The notes under the pieces are model-generated. The model was not told the DNA's origin, made no database searches, and worked only from the letters and a program-made list of their open reading frames with translations. Shown piece after piece: positions 1 to 7,867 of a stretch of 32,998 bases of DNA. The position numbers and the translations under genes were made by a program. Source of the DNA: Candidatus Poribacteria bacterium (lineage in GTDB: Bacteria > Poribacteria > WGA-4E > GCA-2687025); assembly GCA_016866785.1 (NCBI GenBank), contig VGLH01000038.1:1-32998 (forward strand). Direction: 5' to 3'. The stretch's first letter is position 1, and the number at the start of each line of letters is the position of its first letter.

Positions 1-251
1 CACACCGGATATCGGATGCTACGAGTAGTCAGCAGTTGGTGCGCTTTCTCCGTATGCACCCGTCCTGATGGCGGATACAGGATGTTCAAGACCATTAGCA
101 GCGCGTAGATGACAAGCGCGAGTCGGAGCGGCCTCGTCGCCCAGAAGAACCGTCTGAAGAACCGTCCAACGGCACCAAGCGCCACCGAAGGGGTCGTCAT
201 CCAATCCCAAACGCGTCTGAGGAACTGCCTGAATCGTCCAACGGCTCTCAT
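1..251 (-). CDS. Partial small membrane protein, runs off left edge
   Basis: An open frame of 83 codons reads leftwards from an ATG at 251 to the window edge without a stop. The start is supported by a strong Shine-Dalgarno, GGAAGGAGGG, five bases upstream. The visible protein is basic and aromatic at the N-terminus (MRAVGRFRQFLRRVWDWM), with two similar segments ending in RFFRRFFW and RFRQFLRRVW. One hydrophobic stretch follows at about residues 50-64 (LRLALVIYALLMVLNILYP), consistent with a single membrane helix with its basic flank inside. No family is recognised and the C-terminus is missing. A candidate promoter lies just upstream. The ribosome-binding site and the membrane segment argue that the frame is real, but its function is unknown. 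Confidence 0.6.
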   Translation of the reverse strand, partial: MRAVGRFRQFLRRVWDWMTTPSVALGAVGRFFRRFFWATRPLRLALVIYALLMVLNILYPPSGRVHTEKAHQLLTTRSIRYPV

Positions 252-282
252 CTCGCCCTCCTTCCAGGTCTCCGCAACTGCG

Positions 283-311
283 CTACTACCACGACAGCCA
301 GAGGGCGTCAA
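283..311 (-). promoter_or_regulatory. Candidate sigma70-type promoter for the left-edge gene
   Basis: On the minus strand TTGACG (306-311) and TAGTAG (283-288) are separated by 17 bases and lie about 30 bases upstream of the edge gene's ATG. The -35 matches consensus at five of six positions and the -10 at only three. Nothing else is evident between 252 and the tRNA at 475 apart from a 6-bp hairpin at 373-389 (CCCGTT-GCGAG-AACGGG). Confidence 0.35.
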
Positions 312-474
312 CGCGGTCCAAGACGGTGATGCGTGCGTGCCATTCCGACGGTCATCTGCGACGCGCTGCACCCCCGTTGCGAGAACGGGCGAACCGTGAC
401 ACTATCGCCGCCGCAACGCGGTTCTCAGGGAAACTTCAGGGAAGGTCGGCGCGAGCTAGCGGCAAGAATCAGTA

Positions 475-550
475 ACGGCGCGGGCTCAACTGGCAGAGCA
501 TCTGACTCTTAATCAGGCGGTTGGTGGTTCGACTCCACCACGGCGCACCA
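475..550 (+). tRNA. tRNA-Lys (anticodon CTT) with mismatched acceptor stem
   Basis: The D-arm (GCTC/GAGC), a 5-bp anticodon stem with loop CTCTTAA, a five-base variable loop, the T-arm (GGTGG-TTCGACT-CCACC), discriminator A and an encoded CCA are all present. The anticodon CTT specifies lysine. The oddity is the acceptor stem. The 3' strand ACGGCGC (540-546) needs GCGCCGT on the 5' side, but the bases that should pair (475-481) are again ACGGCGC. The two arms are therefore a direct repeat rather than an inverted one, and only four of seven pairs form. Positions 8-9 are GG instead of the usual TA or TG. The gene may be a tRNA pseudogene, a rearranged copy or an assembly error. The body of the tRNA is certain, its functionality is not. 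Confidence 0.75.
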
Positions 551-587
551 CTTTATCCTCCGATCCGTGCCGACGGTCGTCTGGGGC

Positions 588-3500
588 TCAGAAGAACGCC
601 AGTTGGCGACCGGCAGGCTCGTCGCCGTCGGCAAGCGCCGCGATCCCGTGGCGATCGAATACCGCTGTCGTCGCCTCTGCGTCGCCCATGACTTCTCGTG
701 CCACGCGCAAGAGGTCCCGTCGTCGAACCTCAGCGACCGGGTCCGGAGCAGCGCCTCCGAGCCGGGTCCACCGGAAGAGCACGTCAACCAGCGTCCAACG
801 CGAAGACTCCCGACGCACGAGCGCCAGCGCTTGGTCGTACCGACCGCCGTTGCTGAACGCAGGTAGCCAACGGACGTGCTCGAGAGGTCCGAATCGCTCG
901 ACGAACCACGAGCGGGCATGCGATACCGCTGACACGAGCCCATATACGGTGACGGCATCGAGGGACGCCTCGCTCCGCGTCAGCCAGTGCCTGGCATGTC
1001 TGGCAATAGCATCGGGCTCGATTCCCTCGCGCAAGCAAGCCGCGAGCAACTGCCTTCCAACATCCGCCAGAACCGCCTCGAGGGATTCAACGAGCTCAAG
1101 CCCTGTCCGCTCCTGCTGCCAGACGATTGGCGGAATACGGCTGAGATCGAGTCCGCTGCGCCGAACCGGTGTGGGTTTCGCCCTCGGAACCGGACGCTGA
1201 GCGATCTCGAGCCGTCGGAAGAAGGCGTGGGATCCTTGCGTCACTTCTGAGTCCGTGAGAACCTCGTCGATCATCGCCGCCCAACTGCCGCGTGCGGGAT
1301 TTCCATCGGGCGTGCAGAAGATCAGATGGGACTCGGCTCGGGTGAAGGCAACGTAGAGGAGCCGTTTGAGCTCCGCCGCGTTCCGCTGCCTCGCCTCGAG
1401 CTCGGCGACCTGCCACATGAACGGGATAGCATCCGCGCCGGACCGCGCCCGAGGCTTCACGACGATCTCGGTGGCGGGCCCGGTACGCCCGCTCACCGTC
1501 GCCATCCCGACGCGTGACATGCCGAGCCCGTCCGGGCCCCTCGATTCGATGCCGCGACTGGGGGCCCAGTTGGTATCCGGCACGATCACGATGGGCCACT
1601 GGAGCCCTTTGGCTCGATGCGCAGTCAGTAGCTGCACGGCTCCCGTGTCCGGAACGTCGGCGTCTGTCTCCTCGTCTCGCTCCGCCTTCTTGTCGACTTC
1701 CGAGATGAAGTCCGTCAGCGTGGTTCCATGCCGCGCATCGAAGGACTGCGCGAAGTCGACGAACTTCTCTACATTGGCGATGCGCTGCCGACCGTCGGTT
1801 CCCATCGCCAGCGGCGCATACGCGCCAGATTCCCTCAGAACCCGCGACAGAAGTCGCGCAGTGTTCTCGCTCTGTGCGCATTTCCGCCATCGCACCAACA
1901 GATGCTTCGCCTTGATGAGCGCCGCCGCATCGGTCGCAGACATCCCACATTCGATGAACCCGTCTACCGACTCCGACCCATCGAGCGCCATCGCGACCGA
2001 CATGTCGCGCATGCGCCTGGCTGCGAGGAGCAACAGGCCGGCGTCGCTGCACCCGATCAGAGGCGACCGCAGCAGACCCATCAGCGCGATGTCATCGTGA
2101 CCACGGGCGATCGCTCGCAGCGCGTTGCGTAGATCGAGGATCTCGCCGCGGCTGAAGAAGCCGCTCCCCTTCGCCGTGCTGAACGGCACGCCGTGCTCCC
2201 GAAGCGCCTGTTCATAGACGGCTTGATGACTCGCACGCCGGAAGAGCATCCCGACAGTGCGTTCGCCTGCCCGCATCCGGGAGGCGATTCCCGGGTACTC
2301 GTCCTCGTAGACCTCGTCCATGAGGTCTCGAAGGAACGCTGCCAGCGCATGCGCCTCCGTCGCCAGCGTGTCGGCGAGCCCATGGTCGCCGACAACGACA
2401 AGATGGCGCACGCTTCCGGCATCGGGGCGGCTGTCCTGGGGCGGTCCAGGTTCGTCGGCGAGGTGTAGGTCTTGGGCAGTGGCTTCGTACGGCGAACCGC
2501 CGACCAACAGACGCGAGAAGAACCGATTGGTGAAGAGAACGAGGTTCGCCTTCGACCTGAAGTTGCCCGTGAACACGAGAGAGCGACCGATCTCGTCGCG
2601 AGCCTGCTGGCAGACCTCCGCGTTGCCGCCTCGGAAGCTGTAGATCGCCTGCTTCTCGTCTCCGACGATGAACAGCTTACCAGGCACCAGGGAACCGTCG
2701 ACCCCCGACGCCAGCGATCGGAACAGCGCCCAATGACGCAGACTCGTGTCCTGAAACTCGTCGATCGAGATCGACCGGAATCGCTCCCGCAGCGCTGTCA
2801 TCACGTCGGTTCGATTCAGAAGAGCCTCCGCGCGGAGCTCCAGATCGGCGTAGTCGAGGACGTTGCGCGACGTCTTCTCCTCTTCATACGTGGCGAGACA
2901 CGCCAAGGCGAGCCGCGCGATCGAGCCACTCAGCGCAGCCGCGAGTTCCTCCGTATCCTCGTCCCAGACGAACCCGAGCTCCGGCGTCGCAGCCACGGCA
3001 GCCGCGATCTCGCCCAAGTCGCTGCGCAAAGCGGCGAGCGTGGCAGGCTCCCACGTCTTCTGGTTCCCCAGCGTCGTGGTGGATCGGGCCCCTTGCGTGG
3101 TTACCAGGCTGGCGTGGAGCTCGTGGAGAGACCGGGTGGTCATTGCCCGAACGACCAGTGCCTGCAGTTCCGTCAGCCTATCGACGGCGTTGGGGCTCCT
3201 GGGGGCGTATGAGGCGATTGCGCCCAACAGCGAGGCGATGTCAGGACGTGTCAAGAACGCCTCGCCTTGCGCGCGCGTCAGGTCGAGGGCGCGTTCTCGT
3301 ACTGCTCTGAGCCACATCTCCGGTTCCGCCGCAGCCGCCCGACGTAGCCACGGGAGCGTCATGGTCCGCTGCTCGATCAGTTCGCAGACCCCCACGGCGA
3401 CGCCTTCACGCGACGTGCCAGCGCGGATCCAGACCCGCAGGTCCTGCTTCGGAGGGCTGTCAGGGCCCGTTGCGATCTCGTCGAGGCGCGCAGCGACGAT

Positions 3501-3914
3501 TTCCCACAGGAGGATGGACTTCTCCGAGGCATCCAGGATGCCGTAGTCGGGTCGCGCCCCGTCTGAATCGTCTGTGAAGGCGCGGACGATCTGCGCGAAA
3601 AATGCGTGCATCGTAGACATCCGGTTCTTGGCAAACGTGTCGCGCATGCGCAGGAATCGAGCGCGCCGGTCACCAGATGTCTCAGCGATGCGGCGCAGAA
3701 TCGCGCGGTAGGCGCGCTCACGGATCTCAGCCGCCGCCTTCTCCGTGAACGTCACCACGAGCAGTTCGTCGATCCGCTCTGCATCTTCGAGGGCGTTAAT
3801 AATCCGCCGGATCATCACTTCGGTCTTGCCGGTGCCGGCTCCCGCCGTGATGGCGACGTTCTTTGCGCAGTGGATTGCCGCCTGTTGTTCGGGTGTGACC
3901 CGGAAGTCGTTCAT
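588..3914 (-). CDS. addA: UvrD/Rep-superfamily helicase, AddA-like subunit
   Basis: An SF1A helicase of 1108 residues, expected to unwind double-strand ends for recombinational repair together with the AddB-like protein encoded upstream. Visible motifs are a Q-motif region (VTPEQQAAI), Walker A AGAGTGKT at residues 24-31, DEFQDT (motif II, about 383), GDEKQAIYSFRG (III, about 415), NFRS (IV), LLTAHRAKGLQW (V, about 765) and LLYVAFTRAESHL (VI, about 853). The roughly 250-residue C-terminal part has no readable DYKT-type PD-(D/E)XK nuclease, which B. subtilis AddA carries; only a WTLVDVLFRW segment faintly recalls it. The ATG at 3914 was chosen over an in-frame upstream start because it overlaps the AddB-like stop as ATGA and begins the conserved helicase. 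The name is by family resemblance, and RecB- or AdnA-like assignments remain possible. Confidence 0.85.
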   Translation of the reverse strand: MNDFRVTPEQQAAIHCAKNVAITAGAGTGKTEVMIRRIINALEDAERIDELLVVTFTEKAAAEIRERAYRAILRRIAETSGDRRARFLRMRDTFAKNRMSTMHAFFAQIVRAFTDDSDGARPDYGILDASEKSILLWEIVAARLDEIATGPDSPPKQDLRVWIRAGTSREGVAVGVCELIEQRTMTLPWLRRAAAAEPEMWLRAVRERALDLTRAQGEAFLTRPDIASLLGAIASYAPRSPNAVDRLTELQALVVRAMTTRSLHELHASLVTTQGARSTTTLGNQKTWEPATLAALRSDLGEIAAAVAATPELGFVWDEDTEELAAALSGSIARLALACLATYEEEKTSRNVLDYADLELRAEALLNRTDVMTALRERFRSISIDEFQDTSLRHWALFRSLASGVDGSLVPGKLFIVGDEKQAIYSFRGGNAEVCQQARDEIGRSLVFTGNFRSKANLVLFTNRFFSRLLVGGSPYEATAQDLHLADEPGPPQDSRPDAGSVRHLVVVGDHGLADTLATEAHALAAFLRDLMDEVYEDEYPGIASRMRAGERTVGMLFRRASHQAVYEQALREHGVPFSTAKGSGFFSRGEILDLRNALRAIARGHDDIALMGLLRSPLIGCSDAGLLLLAARRMRDMSVAMALDGSESVDGFIECGMSATDAAALIKAKHLLVRWRKCAQSENTARLLSRVLRESGAYAPLAMGTDGRQRIANVEKFVDFAQSFDARHGTTLTDFISEVDKKAERDEETDADVPDTGAVQLLTAHRAKGLQWPIVIVPDTNWAPSRGIESRGPDGLGMSRVGMATVSGRTGPATEIVVKPRARSGADAIPFMWQVAELEARQRNAAELKRLLYVAFTRAESHLIFCTPDGNPARGSWAAMIDEVLTDSEVTQGSHAFFRRLEIAQRPVPRAKPTPVRRSGLDLSRIPPIVWQQERTGLELVESLEAVLADVGRQLLAACLREGIEPDAIARHARHWLTRSEASLDAVTVYGLVSAVSHARSWFVERFGPLEHVRWLPAFSNGGRYDQALALVRRESSRWTLVDVLFRWTRLGGAAPDPVAEVRRRDLLRVAREVMGDAEATTAVFDRHGIAALADGDEPAGRQLAFF

Positions 3915-6900
3915 GCGTCGGTGTTCCTGCTGCCGGCGTTGAGCGGAACCGGGACGAAGTGCGGCTGAGTCGTGTAAGCGATCCGAGGAGTCGATCCGAT
4001 CCGGCAGATATCTTGGAAGGGGCAATGGCGGCAGCCCGCTTCGACTTCGGATCGAGTCGTCAGGTGGAACCGACCGTTGCGCACATGGTCATCGATCTCG
4101 CAGACACGGTCCTCGATCTCGGCGCGCAGTCCATTCAGCCACGTTCCGTCGCGCCGTGTGGCGACCGGCAAGTCGATTGTCCTGCACTGTGTTCGGCTGA
4201 CTTCGTAGAGCGCCGCTCCGATCGGCTTGACGCAATCCCTGTATCCCTCGAGAGCGAGAAGGTAAACGGGGAGTTGAAACGACCAGCCTTTCAGCAGCTC
4301 CGCCGAGCTCGGCGGCGCGCCGGTCTTGTAGTCGTAGACGGCGAACGCACCGGTCGCAGGATCCACGTCGACTCGATCGATCCTGCCGATGACCAGGATC
4401 GGCTCATCGCCCTCGCGAGGGACTCGCAGCGGCGGCGCGGATCCGGCATCATCGCGACTCGCCCCGAAACCTAGCTCGATATGCCGCGCCCGGACCGTCT
4501 GATCCGTCCGTAGCAGGCGTTCGTTGGATGCCTCGAACTCGATGAACCGCGCCAATCGCCCAGCGCCTTCGCTTTCGTCTTGCAGACCGCGCAATAGCTC
4601 CCGCTTCGCTTCTTCCCAATACACCCCCGGATACGCACCGTCGTAGCGCTGGAACACTCGCCCGGCGATCTCTCGCATCCGGTTCCGGGCGGCGACCCGG
4701 AAACCATCATCGCGGAAGTCCAAGGGAACCCCTCGATAGAACTCCGACAAGACCGCGTGGATCGCCGCGCCGAGGGTCAACGCGTCCACTCCGTCGCCGC
4801 GCTCCTCCGGCGCGCGCAGCCTGAGCACGCGGTCGAAGAACGTCCGCATGGGGCAGTTCACGTACGACTCGATCCGCGACACGCTGTACGGTCGGCGCGA
4901 GTGTTCGCGGAGCAGTTGGCGAACCGTTGGGGTCGCTTCGAGGTACCCGTCGTACGGACCCCACCGGGACATGTCCAACCGCGAGCGTTCCATATCGAGC
5001 ATCGCCGCGACGTTCTCCCACGGCAGGCACAGGTCTTCGGCGCCCGATGCGTCGTCGTCTGCACCCATGTGCGCCAGCGCCTCACGGACGCACAGCGGCG
5101 GAGCGTTCTCGCCCTCGCTGGGTACGACGCCCACAGGCGCACCGGTTTCTACACCCAGAACCGACCGTACATCCTCGATGAAGGGATGCCCCGCGAGATG
5201 ATGCTCTCCGTCGCGTTCTGGATAGAGCAAGCAGACGCGGTCGGCGTTCGCGATCGCTTCGCGGAAGTGGAAGCGCTCCGAGCCGTCCGAGCTCGCCGTC
5301 ACGGGCGGTTCCATACAGGCATCGAGTTCCGCAGTCTCAGCGAGTCCCAGGACGAACAGGTGCCTGGACCGTTGTCGTCCCGCCTGGGCGACGTGGATGA
5401 CCGGCACGCCCGCGTGGTGCGCGGTCCACTCGACCGACGGTTCCTCACCGATGGCTTGGATGAGCCCCTCCGCCCACAGGCTCGCGGGAACCGGTTCCGT
5501 CCCAGCGCTTGCCGCGAAGCCCTCTAGCGTCTGTCGGCATACGCGGTCGACTCGGCTCCACGCATCGTGCTCCTCGGGGTCCGCGTCGGCGGCGTGGCTC
5601 CAGTCCGCTGGTCCAAGGTGGTAGTCCGCAAGCCAGCCGACGAATCTCGCTAAGAACGCATCGGGGGAACCCGCACTCGCGACCGAAATCCCTCGCTGAA
5701 TGAAGTCCCCGATCTGGCAGACCGCGTATGCCAGGTCTTCCAGTTCCTGACGCCTGTTCAGCTCGCGGTCCCTCTCGCTTGGCATCGGACCCTCGGCGCG
5801 AGAGGCGGCGTCGAGATCTATCCAGGCTTCCAGCCGGGCGTACCATTCCCCTTCCGAGAACGGCTCGTCAAACCCGTATCTCCGCGCCACGGCGATGAGC
5901 CTCGGCAGCGCATCACGCCGAGGGTCCGACGGCTCCCAGCCGCACAGACGCGCCACTCGCTCGCGCATGTCCGGCGGTTCGGGCAGGCGCGCGGCTCCGC
6001 CGAGGAGCCCTTCGATCTCACGGACATTCCAGCCACGCGCGGGCCCGGCAACGTGCGCCAGGGCTCTTTGGACGCGCCGGACAAACGCGAACTCCCGAAG
6101 CGGCGTCCGCGATGGAAGAGACAATAGGATGCCGTATTCTTCGAACGCCTCGATCAGCAGTTCGCGGTAGTCGGCGATCGCGGGGACCGCAACGACGAAC
6201 TCCCCTGGATCAGGTTCCGACGCGGCGGCTGCGACTTGCGAGCGAATCCATCGGGCGACTGTCCTCGCCTCGCTCCGCCGGTTGAGCCGTCTTGCGATGG
6301 TGATGGATGGTTCGCCACCCTGGTTGGCGTCTACCGGCGCTGGCGAAACGTGAAACAAGGAAGCCGCCGCACGTCTTGGGCCCGACGCGGATTCGTCCGG
6401 CGCCGTCACCATCCGGTGCGGGAACGCCCGCAAGTAGCTCAGGAGGGGCGAGAGCGCCATGTAGCCCGGCTCGGATTCGATCGCATCCGGTCCGTCGGTA
6501 GGAGCCGCCAGAGTCACCGCCACTTCGCGGAACGAACCCACAAGGGCTCCGAACGCCGCGCGCATCAGTGGCGTCAGTTCCGAGAACCCGTCGAGCGTCA
6601 ACAGCGAGCCGGGCTCTCCATACCCGTGTTCGTGCCACCACGAGACGAGCTCCCACGCCGCGTCGGTCCCATCGATCCGACCGCTCCGAGCGAGAGCACG
6701 AGCATATCGATCTGCGAAGCGTTCGACACCTGCGCGGACACGCGCCCGTCCCAGAGCGAAGGCAACCAACTCGGGCTCGATGTCGGCGGACCGATCACGG
6801 CGCAATGCAGCGAACGCATCCAGCGCGTTGACGACCCGACGCGCCAAGCTGCGCGTCGGTCGCGTGCGACCCAGCCAAGGCTCCGAAGCGAGCAACCCCT

Positions 6901-7186
6901 GGACGTACGCCACGCGCTCGAGCTCGGTCAGGACCGTTCTCCCGCGCAAGACCCTATGCCGGTGTCTCCCGCACAGCGAGGCGAATGTCTCGACAGACGG
7001 AAGCCAGCATCGGGCTCCGAACCTCTCGGTGAGCGCCGCCTCGGCGCAGGCGCGGGCGCGAGAGTCGGGAACGAGGATCAGCGCGTCCAGGACGCGGGAT
7101 TCGGGTTCCACGGCACGCTCGAGGGCTGAGAAGAGCAGGGATTGCCGCGAGGCGGCGGTGCTTCCTGCCAGGAGCGATAGAGTCAC
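3911..7186 (-). CDS. addB: AddB-like helicase-nuclease subunit with 4Fe-4S site
   Basis: A 1091-residue partner of the helicase, translationally coupled to it by an ATGA overlap. The C-terminal third carries a PD-(D/E)XK nuclease of the RecB/AddB type, with GRIDRVDVD followed by VYDYKTG near residue 950 and then a Gln-containing helix (FQLPVYLLAL). The four cysteines expected for an AddB iron-sulfur cluster are visible: NCPMRTFF near 777 and CRHCPFQDIC near 1050-1060. The N-terminal segment where AddB proteins usually have a Walker A reads LLAGSTAASRQSLL, without GKT, so ATP binding by this subunit is doubtful. Start: GTG at 7186 with GGAG eight bases upstream. The complex would have one nuclease, here, and one motor, in the neighbour. 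The assignment as AddB-type rests on the FeS-nuclease architecture. Confidence 0.8.
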   Translation of the reverse strand: MTLSLLAGSTAASRQSLLFSALERAVEPESRVLDALILVPDSRARACAEAALTERFGARCWLPSVETFASLCGRHRHRVLRGRTVLTELERVAYVQGLLASEPWLGRTRPTRSLARRVVNALDAFAALRRDRSADIEPELVAFALGRARVRAGVERFADRYARALARSGRIDGTDAAWELVSWWHEHGYGEPGSLLTLDGFSELTPLMRAAFGALVGSFREVAVTLAAPTDGPDAIESEPGYMALSPLLSYLRAFPHRMVTAPDESASGPRRAAASLFHVSPAPVDANQGGEPSITIARRLNRRSEARTVARWIRSQVAAAASEPDPGEFVVAVPAIADYRELLIEAFEEYGILLSLPSRTPLREFAFVRRVQRALAHVAGPARGWNVREIEGLLGGAARLPEPPDMRERVARLCGWEPSDPRRDALPRLIAVARRYGFDEPFSEGEWYARLEAWIDLDAASRAEGPMPSERDRELNRRQELEDLAYAVCQIGDFIQRGISVASAGSPDAFLARFVGWLADYHLGPADWSHAADADPEEHDAWSRVDRVCRQTLEGFAASAGTEPVPASLWAEGLIQAIGEEPSVEWTAHHAGVPVIHVAQAGRQRSRHLFVLGLAETAELDACMEPPVTASSDGSERFHFREAIANADRVCLLYPERDGEHHLAGHPFIEDVRSVLGVETGAPVGVVPSEGENAPPLCVREALAHMGADDDASGAEDLCLPWENVAAMLDMERSRLDMSRWGPYDGYLEATPTVRQLLREHSRRPYSVSRIESYVNCPMRTFFDRVLRLRAPEERGDGVDALTLGAAIHAVLSEFYRGVPLDFRDDGFRVAARNRMREIAGRVFQRYDGAYPGVYWEEAKRELLRGLQDESEGAGRLARFIEFEASNERLLRTDQTVRARHIELGFGASRDDAGSAPPLRVPREGDEPILVIGRIDRVDVDPATGAFAVYDYKTGAPPSSAELLKGWSFQLPVYLLALEGYRDCVKPIGAALYEVSRTQCRTIDLPVATRRDGTWLNGLRAEIEDRVCEIDDHVRNGRFHLTTRSEVEAGCRHCPFQDICRIGSTPRIAYTTQPHFVPVPLNAGSRNTDA

Positions 7187-7236
7187 CGTCGGGCTCCGCT
7201 GGCGGTCATGGACGCGCGGCGCAGGCGGACTCCACG

Positions 7237-7265
7237 CTTGTGCGTCGTCGCCTCGCGCATGTCAA
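7237..7265 (-). promoter_or_regulatory. Candidate promoter for the AddB/AddA pair
   Basis: On the minus strand a perfect TTGACA (7260-7265) is followed after 17 bases by CACAAG (7237-7242), in the gap between the cyclic-nucleotide-binding gene and the AddB-like GTG. The -10 is poor (three of six), so this is tentative. Confidence 0.3.
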
Positions 7266-7303
7266 GGCGTGTGTGGGAAGGCGGCAGGGCTGCGAGGATC
7301 AGC

Positions 7304-7840
7304 CTACTGTGCCGAGGCGGAAAGCGCGAAGCTGAGAGCTGTAATGAGGTTCAGGATGTTCTCATTCGCCTTGCGGATGATCCCGACCTGCTTCTGCAAC
7401 ACGTTCTTGAGAACCAGGTATCCGAGGTCATGGTCCGCGTCAGCCAGCGCGATGAAATCGCGATTGTAGATGACGCCGCATTCCGAAGTCCCGACCGCCG
7501 CGACGGTCGCGGTACGAAGGCTGCGAGGATCGAACAGAGCCAGTTCGCCGAAGTAGGGATTCCACTCAGCGGGCAGGAGGATGATCTCTTTCTCGCCTTC
7601 GCCGACCTTGCGCGCGCTCTTGATGAACACCTTCTTGGTGACGCGCGCCTTCCCGGCGAGTAGGAGGAACATCGTGTCGCCTTCATCGCCGTCGCTGATA
7701 ATCACGTCGCCGTCACCGAAGCGCTGTCGATGCACGATCTCACCGATCGACGTCAACTGGTGATCTGCCAGACCGGCGAAAATGCCCACGGGCTGGCCCT
7801 GCTGGAACCGCTGAAGATCGGTAAGAGATACTTCCGCCAT
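7304..7840 (-). CDS. Stand-alone cyclic-nucleotide-binding domain protein
   Basis: A 178-residue protein consisting of one Crp-type cNMP-binding beta-roll (about residues 20-130) and a C-terminal helix, with no helix-turn-helix, so it is not a CRP/FNR transcription factor. The phosphate-binding cassette reads FGELALFDPRSLRTATV, with Glu99 and the phosphate-contacting Arg109 retained. A basic insertion between strands (KKVFIKSARKVGEGEKE, about 69-85) is longer than in CRP. The gene starts 27 bases after the stop of an RCK potassium channel on the same strand. It may therefore encode a soluble regulatory subunit for that channel, or for another cAMP/cGMP-controlled partner. The ribosome-binding site is weak (GAG). 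The domain call is firm, the partner is inferred from adjacency. Confidence 0.85.
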   Translation of the reverse strand: MAEVSLTDLQRFQQGQPVGIFAGLADHQLTSIGEIVHRQRFGDGDVIISDGDEGDTMFLLLAGKARVTKKVFIKSARKVGEGEKEIILLPAEWNPYFGELALFDPRSLRTATVAAVGTSECGVIYNRDFIALADADHDLGYLVLKNVLQKQVGIIRKANENILNLITALSFALSASAQ

Positions 7841-7867
7841 GTCACTCGCTCCGATGCCGCAGGCACA

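Noticed and set aside
509-958. Minus-strand frame ending across the tRNA
   Set aside because: Its C-terminus is simply the tRNA read backwards, a common artefact, and it overlaps the helicase in another frame.
7304-7840. CRP/FNR transcription factor
   Set aside because: The protein ends after the cNMP domain and a helix; there is no helix-turn-helix.
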